This document shows, piece by piece, positions 1 to 5,348 of a stretch of 5,348 nt of DNA. The position numbers and the translations under genes are program-made. The DNA comes from Actinomycetes bacterium (GTDB lineage: Bacteria; Actinomycetota; Actinomycetes; Actinomycetales; Microbacteriaceae), in contig JAJYSF010000094.1 of the NCBI GenBank assembly GCA_021793715.1, positions 1 through 5,348 on the forward strand, in the 5' to 3' direction. The notes below the pieces were generated by a model. It worked only from the letters and a program-made list of their open reading frames with translations. It was not told the DNA's origin and did not search any database. Positions within the stretch are counted from its first letter, which is position 1, and every line of letters starts with the position of its first letter.

Positions 1-513
1 GAGGTGGTTCAACAAGCCGTCCCAGCCCTGCGGCGCGTACCCGACGCCGAAGTGGCTCGCGGCCCCGGGGTCGAAGCCGCGGGCGCCGAGGAATGCCCGG
101 GCGCGCTCGGCCTCTGGGGACAGCAACTGCTCGCGAAAGAATTCGGCCGCCTGCGTGTTCGCGGCGTAGAGACGGGAGCGCCCGCTGGCCGCCGGCGCGG
201 GTCCGCCGCCCTCCTCGTACGTGAGCTGGTAACCGACGCGCTGCGCCATGCGCTCGACCGCCTCGGTGAACGTCAGATGGTCCATCTCGCGCAGGAACGT
301 GTAGACGTCACCGGATTCGCCGCAGCCGAAGCAGTGGTAGAAGCCTTGGCTCGGCCGCACGTTGAAGCTCGGGCTCTTCTCGTCGTGGAACGGGCACAGC
401 CCCTTGAGCGACCCGATGCCGGCGGTCTTCAGCGCGACGCGCTCACCGATGACGTCGGCGATGTTGATGCGCGCCTTGACCTCCTCGACATCAGCCTGGC
501 GGATCCGAGCCAT
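1..513 (-). CDS. dnaG: DNA primase DnaG, N-terminal part (truncated by window edge)
   Basis: DnaG makes the short RNA primers for Okazaki fragments and the leading strand, working with the replicative helicase. The window holds only codons 1-171; the reading frame is still open at position 1, so the catalytic TOPRIM core and helicase-binding C-terminus lie outside. Seen directly: a CHC2 zinc-binding domain with CPFHDEKSPSF followed by FYHCFGCGESGDV, giving zinc ligands C40, H43, C61 and C64, the same spacing known for E. coli DnaG. Residues from about 110 (AEFFREQLLS, FGVGYAP) begin the RNA polymerase domain. The ATG at 513-511 overlaps the dgt stop as TGATG and has a GGAG 7 nt upstream, so translation is probably coupled to dgt. 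No defect is seen in the visible part. Confidence 0.97.
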   Translation of the reverse strand, partial: MARIRQADVEEVKARINIADVIGERVALKTAGIGSLKGLCPFHDEKSPSFNVRPSQGFYHCFGCGESGDVYTFLREMDHLTFTEAVERMAQRVGYQLTYEEGGGPAPAASGRSRLYAANTQAAEFFREQLLSPEAERARAFLGARGFDPGAASHFGVGYAPQGWDGLLNHL

Positions 514-1844
514 CAGTGCGCTCCGAGCGGTGCCGCCTGCGCCGCGCGCATCCAGATGCCGACCGAAGCCGGGTCGATGTCGCCGACGAGGCGCGAGTGC
601 CACGCCACGGCTGTCTGGTCGGTGAGGCTCGCGATCTGATCGACGATCACACGTTTGCGTTCGGCGTCGGAGCCCGCCTCGAGGAAATCGGCCGCGAGCG
701 ACGGGTCGAGCTGGTCGGCACCCGACGACCACAGCGTGTCGGCGTTCCACAGCGCGTCGGCGATCCGTGTCAGCACGCGTCGCTGCTCGACGTAGACGCT
801 GCGGCGCGCCTCGATCGTCACGATGGAGGCTCCCATGATCCCCTTGAGCGCCGCGATCTCGAGCTCGATCTCGCGTGGCACGACCACCTCGGCGCCGTAG
901 CGGGTCAGCGACGCGTCGGCATACGCGGCGCGCGTCGCCTCCACGGAGGCGCTCGCGAAGCGTCCGATGAAGTCGCTCGTGAGGTTCTTCAGGCGTGCGA
1001 GGTCGGCACGGGAACGCTCGAACCGCGTGAGCCACATCGGCTGACGCGTCAGGCGGAAGAGCGCTTCCGCGAGCTCGTCGCGGCTGTAGTCGTATCCGAC
1101 CCACGCCTGGATCCGACCGACGAACGCGTCGTGCTCGGCGGGATCTGCGAGGCGTGCCACGTCGACGTAGCCGTTGACGACCGCGTCCTCGAAATCATGC
1201 ACGGAGTACGCGATGTCGTCGGCGAGATCCATCACTTGCGCCTCGATGCAGCGGACGCGTGTCGGCGCGTCACCACGCATCCATCGGTAGATCTCCTCGT
1301 CCTCCGGATACACGCCGAACTTCAGCCGTCCGCCGGGATCGTGTGCGGGGTCGTCGACTGTCCACGGGTACTTGCATGTCGCGTCGAGCGTGGCCCGTGT
1401 CAGATTGAGTCCGACCGAGCGGTGTTCGCCGGTGATCTTCGGCTCGAGTCGCGTGAGGATTCGCAGCGACTGCGCATTGCCCTCGAAGCCGCCGATGTCG
1501 GAGGCCCAGTCGTTGAGCGCGCGTTCGCCGTTGTGCCCGAAGGGCGGATGGCCGAGGTCGTGACTGAGGCACGCCGCGTCGACGACGTCGTCGCTGAGAC
1601 CGAGCGCCGAAGCCAGTTCGCGGCCGATCTGCGCGACCTCGAGCGAGTGGGTGAGCCGGTTACGCGCGAAGTCGGCGTCGCTCGCGGGGCTGAGTACTTG
1701 CGTCTTCGCGGCGAGACGCCGCAGGCCCGCCGAATGCAGCACTCGCGCCCGGTCGCGTGCGAACTCGCCGCGCTGCGAACGCCGTTCCGGCAGGAAGCGT
1801 TCGACGTCGGTGTCCGTGTAGCCGGCCGCCCGGTCAGCCGCCAC
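513..1844 (-). CDS. dgt: Deoxyguanosinetriphosphate triphosphohydrolase (dGTPase), HD superfamily
   Basis: The protein of 443 aa belongs to the Dgt family, which hydrolyses dGTP (and often other dNTPs in this subgroup) to deoxynucleoside and triphosphate, shaping dNTP pools in the cytoplasm. Motifs seen: the N-terminal RDRARVLHSAGLRRLAAKTQV block (residues 30-50), H66 in RLTHSLEV, the HD pair H95-D96 in SHDLGHPPFGHNGE with H99, H104 and E107, and the distal Asp motif MDLADDIAYS (205-214, D209/D210). These are the metal-binding and catalytic residues expected of the HD fold. Length fits actinobacterial members. The start is GTG at 1844, inside the end of dusB (11-nt overlap), with a GGAG 10 nt upstream; the family N-terminus follows directly. 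The stop shares one base with the dnaG ATG. The substrate range cannot be told from sequence alone. Confidence 0.95.
   Translation of the reverse strand: MAADRAAGYTDTDVERFLPERRSQRGEFARDRARVLHSAGLRRLAAKTQVLSPASDADFARNRLTHSLEVAQIGRELASALGLSDDVVDAACLSHDLGHPPFGHNGERALNDWASDIGGFEGNAQSLRILTRLEPKITGEHRSVGLNLTRATLDATCKYPWTVDDPAHDPGGRLKFGVYPEDEEIYRWMRGDAPTRVRCIEAQVMDLADDIAYSVHDFEDAVVNGYVDVARLADPAEHDAFVGRIQAWVGYDYSRDELAEALFRLTRQPMWLTRFERSRADLARLKNLTSDFIGRFASASVEATRAAYADASLTRYGAEVVVPREIELEIAALKGIMGASIVTIEARRSVYVEQRRVLTRIADALWNADTLWSSGADQLDPSLAADFLEAGSDAERKRVIVDQIASLTDQTAVAWHSRLVGDIDPASVGIWMRAAQAAPLGAH
521..524 (-). promoter_or_regulatory. Shine-Dalgarno GGAG for dnaG inside the end of dgt
   Basis: GGAG on the minus strand lies 7 nt before the dnaG ATG, within the last codons of dgt. 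It supports the ATG at 513 as the dnaG start and re-initiation by ribosomes finishing dgt at the TGATG junction. Confidence 0.6.
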
Positions 1845-3015
1845 TGGTATCCAGCTCCGCCTCGTGCAGCGCCGCCGACTCGGCCGAGGCCAACTCGCGC
1901 GAGTCGAGCCACCCCTCGGGCAGGATCGCCCGCCTGGCGCGTCCGGATCGACCGCGGGGACCTTCCACGCTGTCGCCCGGGAACGGAACGGTCAGGTCGA
2001 GTTCCCCGATCAAGTCGTCGATCTGAGCCAGCGAGTCGACCTTCGTGAAGCGACCGCGCATCTCGCCTCCGACCGGATACCCCTTGAAGTACCATCCGGC
2101 GTGCTTGCGGATGTCACGGCATCCGCGCAGTTCGTCCTCGTAGAACTCCACGAGCAACTCCGCGTGGCGGCGGAAGGCGGTGGCCACGAACGCGAGCGAG
2201 GCATCCACGCGCGGAGCGTCGCCGCCGAACGCGCGTGCGAGCTCGCCGAAGATCCACGGTCGACCGAGGCATCCGCGGCCGACCACAACGCCGTCACACC
2301 CCGTCTCCTCGACCATACGCACGGCGTCGGCCGCGCTCCAGATGTCACCGTTGCCGAGCACGGGGATGCTCGTCACGTGCTGCTTGAGCTCGGCGATGGC
2401 GGACCAGTCGGCTGTTCCCGAGTAGGACTGTTCGAGGCTCCGCGCGTGCAGCGCGACGCCCGCGGCGCCGACGTCTTCCGCGATCCGGCCGGCCTCGAGG
2501 AAGGTCGAATGGTCGGCATCGATGCCGGTGCGCATCTTGACGGTGACGGGCACATCACCTGCCCCGTCGACCGCGGCCGCGACGATGTCGCGGAACAGGT
2601 CGCGCTTCCAGGGCAGGGCGGATCCGCCGCCCTTGCGCGTGACCTTCGGGACCGGGCATCCGAAGTTGAGGTCGATGTGATCGGCGTGGTCCTCCCCCGC
2701 GATGATCCGCGCGGCCTCGCCCGTGTATCGGGGGTCGACGCCATACAGCTGGATCGAGCGTGGGGTCTCTGACTCGTGGTGCTGAATCAGGCGCATCGTG
2801 ACGTCGTTGCGCTCTACGAGGGCACGGGTCGTGATCATCTCGGTCACATACAGGCCGATACCGTATTCGCGGCACAGTCGACGGAACGCCATGTTCGTCA
2901 CACCGGCCATCGGCGCCAGCACCACGGGCACGTCGATGGTGAGCGGGCCGATGCGAAGTGGCGGCATGTCGCGCACGGCGGGCGCGAGGGGTGCTTCTTC
3001 GAGGGCGATCGTCAC
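1834..3015 (-). CDS. dusB: tRNA-dihydrouridine synthase, DusB family
   Basis: Dus enzymes use FMN and NADPH to reduce specific uridines in tRNA to dihydrouridine. The 393-aa protein shows the family TIM barrel in order: APMAGVTN (34-41), the LNFGCPVPKVTRKGGGSAL signature (117-134) with catalytic Cys120, VTVKMRTG with K160, ALHARS with H190, GNGDIW (221-226) and GRGCLGRPWIF (247-256) for FMN phosphate binding. The C-terminal helical domain follows (FYEDELRGCRDIRKHAGWYF), then a roughly 50-residue tail from about 345 that, from memory, is usual in actinobacterial members. The start is GTG at 3015; an in-frame TGA at 3030-3028 leaves no upstream alternative, and the next in-frame ATG (codon 17) would still keep the barrel. 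It heads the dusB-dgt-dnaG run. Which uridine is modified is inferred only from the family name. Confidence 0.94.
   Translation of the reverse strand: MTIALEEAPLAPAVRDMPPLRIGPLTIDVPVVLAPMAGVTNMAFRRLCREYGIGLYVTEMITTRALVERNDVTMRLIQHHESETPRSIQLYGVDPRYTGEAARIIAGEDHADHIDLNFGCPVPKVTRKGGGSALPWKRDLFRDIVAAAVDGAGDVPVTVKMRTGIDADHSTFLEAGRIAEDVGAAGVALHARSLEQSYSGTADWSAIAELKQHVTSIPVLGNGDIWSAADAVRMVEETGCDGVVVGRGCLGRPWIFGELARAFGGDAPRVDASLAFVATAFRRHAELLVEFYEDELRGCRDIRKHAGWYFKGYPVGGEMRGRFTKVDSLAQIDDLIGELDLTVPFPGDSVEGPRGRSGRARRAILPEGWLDSRELASAESAALHEAELDTSGG
1855..1858 (-). promoter_or_regulatory. Shine-Dalgarno GGAG for dgt inside dusB
   Basis: GGAG on the minus strand sits 10 nt before the GTG start of dgt, within the last codons of dusB. 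It supports the GTG at 1844 and suggests that dgt is translated from the same message as dusB. The spacing is slightly long, so support is moderate. Confidence 0.45.
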
Positions 3016-3027
3016 GCCCCCATCTTC

Positions 3028-3033
3028 TCACCT
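3028..3033 (-). promoter_or_regulatory. Possible Shine-Dalgarno (AGGTGA) ahead of dusB
   Basis: The minus strand reads AAAGGTGA here, a good match to the 16S anti-Shine-Dalgarno complement. It lies 12 nt before the dusB GTG, longer than usual, but only 4 nt before an out-of-frame ATG that opens a three-codon mini-ORF ending across the dusB start. No clear -10 hexamer for dusB could be found on the minus strand between here and 3071. Confidence 0.35.
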
Positions 3034-3059
3034 TTCGCCTGGGCGGATCCGGCTGCGGT

Positions 3060-3065
3060 TAGCCT
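3060..3065 (+). promoter_or_regulatory. -10 element for leaderless gpx transcript (TAGCCT)
   Basis: TAGCCT fits the actinobacterial TANNNT -10 pattern and ends exactly six bases before the gpx ATG at 3072, so transcription would start at or next to the A of the start codon. No Shine-Dalgarno sequence is present upstream of the ATG, which agrees with leaderless translation. No convincing -35 hexamer is visible. Confidence 0.55.
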
Positions 3066-3071
3066 GTGGAT

Positions 3072-3569
3072 ATGGCCACTGATCTCGATCCCCGCAGCAT
3101 TGCGTTCACCGACGCCGAGGGCGCTCCGACGACGCTCGCCGACTACGGCGACGAGGTCTTCCTCGTCGTGAACGTCGCGAGCAGGTGCGGCCTCACGCCG
3201 CAGTACGAGCAGCTCGAGCAGCTCCAGCGCACCTATGGCGACCGTGGGCTGCGCGTCGTCGGGTTCCCCTGCAACCAGTTCATGGGGCAGGAGCCCGGAT
3301 CGATGGAGGAGATCCTCGACTACTGCGCGACGACCTGGGGAGTCTCCTTCCCCATCGCCGACAAGGTCCGGGTCAACGGCTCGCAGGCCGCGCCGCTCTA
3401 CAAGGCGCTGACGAAGACGAAGGATCACGCGGGGCTCGGCGGCCCGGTCGCGTGGAACTTCGAGAAATTCGTGATCCTCCCCTCCGGAGAGGTCGAGCGC
3501 TTCCGCCCGAAGACGACGCCTGACGACCCGGCGATCATCGACCTCATCGAGAAACACCTGCCGCGCTGA
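3072..3569 (+). CDS. gpx: Glutathione peroxidase family protein, Cys-type, probable thioredoxin-dependent peroxidase
   Basis: The 165-aa protein has a thioredoxin fold that reduces hydroperoxides. Motifs seen: NVASRCGLTPQY with peroxidatic Cys39 (cysteine, not selenocysteine), GFPCNQFMGQEPG (64-76) carrying the catalytic Gln73, and VAWNFEKF with Trp128-Asn129, completing the Cys-Gln-Trp-Asn tetrad. Cys85 in EEILDYC lies 46 residues after Cys39, the position of the resolving cysteine in two-Cys, thioredoxin-using family members; this makes thioredoxin a more likely donor than glutathione, which most actinobacteria lack. I chose the ATG at 3072 over the in-frame GTG at 3066 because the GTG falls in the spacer between the -10 hexamer and the ATG. 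It is the only plus-strand gene, divergent from dusB and convergent with uppS, so it is probably transcribed alone. No signal peptide; cytoplasmic. Confidence 0.95.
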   Translation: MATDLDPRSIAFTDAEGAPTTLADYGDEVFLVVNVASRCGLTPQYEQLEQLQRTYGDRGLRVVGFPCNQFMGQEPGSMEEILDYCATTWGVSFPIADKVRVNGSQAAPLYKALTKTKDHAGLGGPVAWNFEKFVILPSGEVERFRPKTTPDDPAIIDLIEKHLPR

Positions 3570-3586
3570 CGCCCCACACCAGGGCG
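3570..3586. terminator. Weak hairpin between convergent gpx and uppS, possible bidirectional terminator
   Basis: Directly after the gpx stop, CGCCC and GGGCG can pair as a 5-bp all-GC stem around the 7-nt loop CACACCA. It lies in the 23-bp gap between two convergent genes, where a terminator is expected, but the stem is short and no U tract follows on either strand. It may be chance in GC-rich DNA. Confidence 0.25.
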
Positions 3587-3592
3587 CATCCG

Positions 3593-4390
3593 TCAGGCGC
3601 GCGGCACGTCCACGGCGCCACCGTAGCGGCGGTCGCGCGCATGGAACGTCTGGATCGCCCGCCAGAGGTTCTCGCGGCTGAACTCCGGCCAGAGTGCGTC
3701 GTCGAAGACGAGTTCCGCATACGACGCCTCCCACATCATGAAGTTGCTCGTGCGGCGTTCGCCCCCGGAGCGGATGAAGAGGTCCACGTCTGGCATATTC
3801 GGCAGGTAGAGGTTCTTTGCGATCGTCTTCTCGCTGATCGCTGAGGGCTTCAGGCGTCCCGCCTGCACGTCTTCGGCCATCTTCCTCATGGCGTCGACGA
3901 CCTCCCAGCGTCCGCCGTAGTTGATGCACATGGCGAGGGTCATCCGGGTGTTGTCCTTGGTCAGCTCCTCGGCGAGCTTGAGGTCCTTGATGACGGATCC
4001 CCACAACTTCGGACGGCGACCGGCCCACCGCACGCGTACGCCCCATTCGTTGAGCTGGTCGCGGTGGCGGTGCAGCACCTCGCGGTTGAAGCCCATCAGG
4101 AAGCGCACCTCCGACGGCGATCGCTTCCAGTTCTCCGTTGAGAACGCGTACACCGACAGATGCTTCACCCCGGCCTGCACGGCACCCGCGATGACGTCGA
4201 GCATCGCATCGACGCCCACACGGTGTCCCTCCGTGCGCGGCAGCCCCTGCCGATTCGCCCAGCGGCCGTTCCCGTCCATCACCACGGCGACATGATTCGG
4301 CACGGGGCCGGCGAACGCCGGAGGTTCGAGCCCCGTCCAGTTGAGCGGCTTATACGGCTCGGCGTCGGGGTGCGTGTACGGCTTCGGCAT
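3593..4390 (-). CDS. uppS: Isoprenyl transferase (long-chain cis-prenyl diphosphate synthase, UppS type)
   Basis: The enzyme adds isopentenyl units in cis configuration to an allylic diphosphate to make the polyprenyl diphosphate carrier used for peptidoglycan and wall-glycan assembly. At 265 aa it shows HVAVVMDGNGRWA with catalytic Asp39 and R43/W44, GHRVG with His56, YAFSTENWKRS (81-91), INYGGRWE (156-163) and DLFIRSGGERRTSNF (203-217) with R207 and R213 for IPP binding. The roughly 30 residues before the catalytic motif and the overall likeness to mycobacterial Rv2361c favour a long-chain (C50/C55) synthase rather than a short E,Z-farnesyl enzyme; the exact chain length is inference. The frame is open further upstream into recO, but the ATG at 4390 is preferred because a -10 hexamer sits six bases before it. 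recO lies 46 bp upstream on the same strand. Confidence 0.95.
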   Translation of the reverse strand: MPKPYTHPDAEPYKPLNWTGLEPPAFAGPVPNHVAVVMDGNGRWANRQGLPRTEGHRVGVDAMLDVIAGAVQAGVKHLSVYAFSTENWKRSPSEVRFLMGFNREVLHRHRDQLNEWGVRVRWAGRRPKLWGSVIKDLKLAEELTKDNTRMTLAMCINYGGRWEVVDAMRKMAEDVQAGRLKPSAISEKTIAKNLYLPNMPDVDLFIRSGGERRTSNFMMWEASYAELVFDDALWPEFSRENLWRAIQTFHARDRRYGGAVDVPRA

Positions 4391-4396
4391 GCCGCC

Positions 4397-4402
4397 ATTA
4401 TC
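4397..4402 (-). promoter_or_regulatory. -10 element for leaderless uppS transcript (GATAAT)
   Basis: GATAAT matches TATAAT at five of six positions and ends six bases (GGCGGC) before the uppS ATG. There is no purine-rich Shine-Dalgarno sequence. This suggests a promoter of its own in the 46-bp recO-uppS gap, with transcription starting on the start codon. A clear -35 is not visible. Confidence 0.55.
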
Positions 4403-4436
4403 GCGCCCCGCCTCGGCCCCGGTGATCACGGGACGC

Positions 4437-5156
4437 TCAGCGCCGACCGAGCGAGCGGATCGCGCGCTCGAGGTGGAACTGGGCGTACGCCGCGACGAGA
4501 CCGCTCGCCCGGTCCGCGACGCCGGGCTCCGCCGTGTCCACGGTCTCCCACGCACCGGCGAGGAGCGCGGCGACATGATCGAGCGTCACGTGGTCCGCCC
4601 GCGGGGTTCCGGCCGGCGCGCACGCCTCGCACACGACGCCGCCCACGTGGGCGGAGAACCGGCCGTGAGGCCCCTCCTCGCCGCATCGCGCGCACGCGTC
4701 GAGCTGGATGGTCCACCCGCTGAGCCCGAGGGCGCGCAGCAGATAGGAGTCACGCGTCGCCTGGGCGGAGTGTTCGCCGCGGGCGAGCGAACGCAGTGCG
4801 CCGACGAGGAGGAAGAACTGCTGCGGCTGGGCATCGCCCTCTCCCACGAGGCGGTCGGCTGCCTCGGCCATCGCACCCGCGGCGAGATAGCGGTCATAGT
4901 CGGAGGCGATCGCCGCGCCGTATGCGCCGGTCTGATCGACCTGCTGCACGATGTCAAGATTCCGGCCGATGTACAGCTGCGCGTCGACGGCCATGAACGG
5001 CTCGAGGCGCGCCCCGAACTTCGATGAGGTGCGGCGCACGCCCTTCGCGACCGCGCGGACCTTGCCGTGCTGCCTCGTGAGCAGCGTCAGGATCCGATCG
5101 GCCTCCCCCAGCTTGTGTGTGCGGAGGACGACCGCGTCGTCACGATAGGTGGGCAC
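4437..5156 (-). CDS. recO: DNA repair protein RecO
   Basis: RecO acts in the RecF recombination pathway, annealing single strands and, with RecR, helping to load RecA onto SSB-coated gaps. The 239-aa protein starts with the typical N-terminal OB-fold ([20 protein letters not shown], then [12 protein letters not shown] at 31-42 and FGARLEPF at 47-54), followed by a helical domain. It carries a four-cysteine zinc site, C155/C158 in CARCGEEG and C176/C179 in VCEACA, found in many but not all RecO proteins. The reading frame is open upstream to the window end, but I place the start at GTG 5156 because the family N-terminus begins right there and a -10-like hexamer lies six bases upstream. Adjacent recO and uppS are also known in mycobacteria (Rv2362c, Rv2361c). 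Confidence 0.93.
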   Translation of the reverse strand: MPTYRDDAVVLRTHKLGEADRILTLLTRQHGKVRAVAKGVRRTSSKFGARLEPFMAVDAQLYIGRNLDIVQQVDQTGAYGAAIASDYDRYLAAGAMAEAADRLVGEGDAQPQQFFLLVGALRSLARGEHSAQATRDSYLLRALGLSGWTIQLDACARCGEEGPHGRFSAHVGGVVCEACAPAGTPRADHVTLDHVAALLAGAWETVDTAEPGVADRASGLVAAYAQFHLERAIRSLGRR

Positions 5157-5162
5157 AGAGAC

Positions 5163-5168
5163 AGTATC
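5163..5168 (-). promoter_or_regulatory. -10 element for leaderless recO transcript (GATACT)
   Basis: GATACT matches TATAAT at four of six positions, including the key A2 and final T, and ends six bases before the recO GTG at 5156, the same geometry as uppS and gpx. No Shine-Dalgarno sequence is present. An overlapping TACTGT also fits TANNNT but would leave only four bases. No -35 is evident. Confidence 0.45.
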
Positions 5169-5348
5169 TCGCGCCCACAGGGCATGCGCCGCACGTTGCA
5201 CTCCCTCACGCGAGCGAAGTGCGCGCTGTCGGCGGCCACAGGGGCGAAGCGAAGCGGGCACCTTGCTGGCGCCGCTGGCAACGGGCTCGGCGGGAGGATC
5301 CGCTCCGGCGGATCTGAGGGACTGCGGCGCCGGGAGGGTGTCCGCGTA
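5169..5348. other. Stretch upstream of recO with no recognised gene
   Basis: About 180 bp up to the window edge. Reading frames here are open on both strands, but none of the translations resembles a protein I recognise; they are rich in Arg, Ala, Pro and Ser as expected of GC-rich non-coding DNA. It contains short GCGAA-type repetition near 5244-5256 and the hairpin at 5297-5314. The tail of a neighbouring gene (leuA is often near recO in relatives) may lie beyond the edge, but I cannot show it. Confidence 0.5.
5297..5314. terminator. Perfect 7-bp hairpin, candidate terminator of an upstream gene
   Basis: GATCCGC and GCGGATC form a perfect 7-bp stem around the tetraloop TCCG, extendable by one G-U pair on the plus-strand transcript. 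No T tract follows on either strand, so it would be a U-less terminator of the kind proposed for actinobacteria, or another folded element. Its place about 130 bp upstream of recO in gene-free DNA fits the end of a transcript entering from beyond the window. Confidence 0.35.

Noticed and set aside
4..639. Plus-strand open frame of 211 codons opposite dnaG.
   Set aside because: It lies opposite the conserved zinc-binding domain of DnaG and has no recognisable domain.
516..2048. Plus-strand open frame of 510 codons opposite dgt and the end of dusB.
   Set aside because: Its translation is rich in Arg, Ala, Val and Asp with no recognisable domain, and it lies opposite well-supported conserved genes. 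Long antisense frames are expected from GC-rich third positions.
1864..2772. Plus-strand open frame of 302 codons opposite dusB.
   Set aside because: It mirrors the dusB codons, shows no family motif and has no convincing ribosome site. It is a compositional shadow.
3012..4046. Minus-strand open frame of 344 codons covering gpx antisense and the 3' half of uppS in another frame.
   Set aside because: Both gpx and uppS have complete catalytic motifs in their own frames; this frame has low-complexity Arg-rich sequence and no motif.
4391..4576. In-frame upstream extension of uppS to a start at 4576, inside recO.
   Set aside because: The added 62 residues are Ser/Arg-rich and unlike the family, and the leaderless -10 and ATG at 4390 give a better start.
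5244..5256. Short GCGAAGCGAAGCG tandem repetition.
   Set aside because: Too short and too typical of GC-rich intergenic DNA to call as a repeat element.
5157..5261. In-frame upstream extension of recO to a start at 5261.
   Set aside because: The extra 35 residues do not resemble any RecO N-terminus, and the known family start falls at GTG 5156 with a -10 hexamer six bases upstream.

Overview
The window is strongly GC-rich with C/G-ending codons, GTG as well as ATG starts, very tight gene packing and a mycobacteria-like long cis-prenyltransferase beside recO. This points to a high-GC actinobacterium. The combination recO, uppS, gpx, dusB, dgt, dnaG resembles Microbacteriaceae such as Microbacterium or Leifsonia; that placement is recollection of gene order, not a search result. 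All recognisable content is core chromosomal housekeeping. I see no mobile element, CRISPR array, tRNA, rRNA or defence gene.

Layout from right to left, mostly on the minus strand: a short stretch of about 180 bp with no recognisable gene (5169-5348), containing one perfect hairpin; recO (5156-4437), DNA repair; uppS (4390-3593), the cis-prenyltransferase making the lipid carrier for cell-wall synthesis; gpx (3072-3569, plus strand), a two-cysteine peroxidase that is the only plus-strand gene, convergent with uppS and divergent from dusB; then a compact run dusB (3015-1834), dgt (1844-513) and the first 171 codons of dnaG (513-1, cut by the window edge).

Two expression styles are visible. 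dusB, dgt and dnaG overlap (11 nt and 1 nt) and look like one translationally coupled transcript joining tRNA dihydrouridylation, dGTP hydrolysis and replication priming. In contrast gpx, uppS and recO each lack a Shine-Dalgarno sequence and each carry a -10-like hexamer placed exactly six bases before the start codon (TAGCCT, GATAAT, GATACT), the geometry of leaderless transcripts common in actinobacteria. That repeated geometry is the most interesting regulatory observation here. No undescribed system was found, and the long ORFs on the strand opposite dgt, dusB, gpx and uppS are best read as GC-bias shadows.
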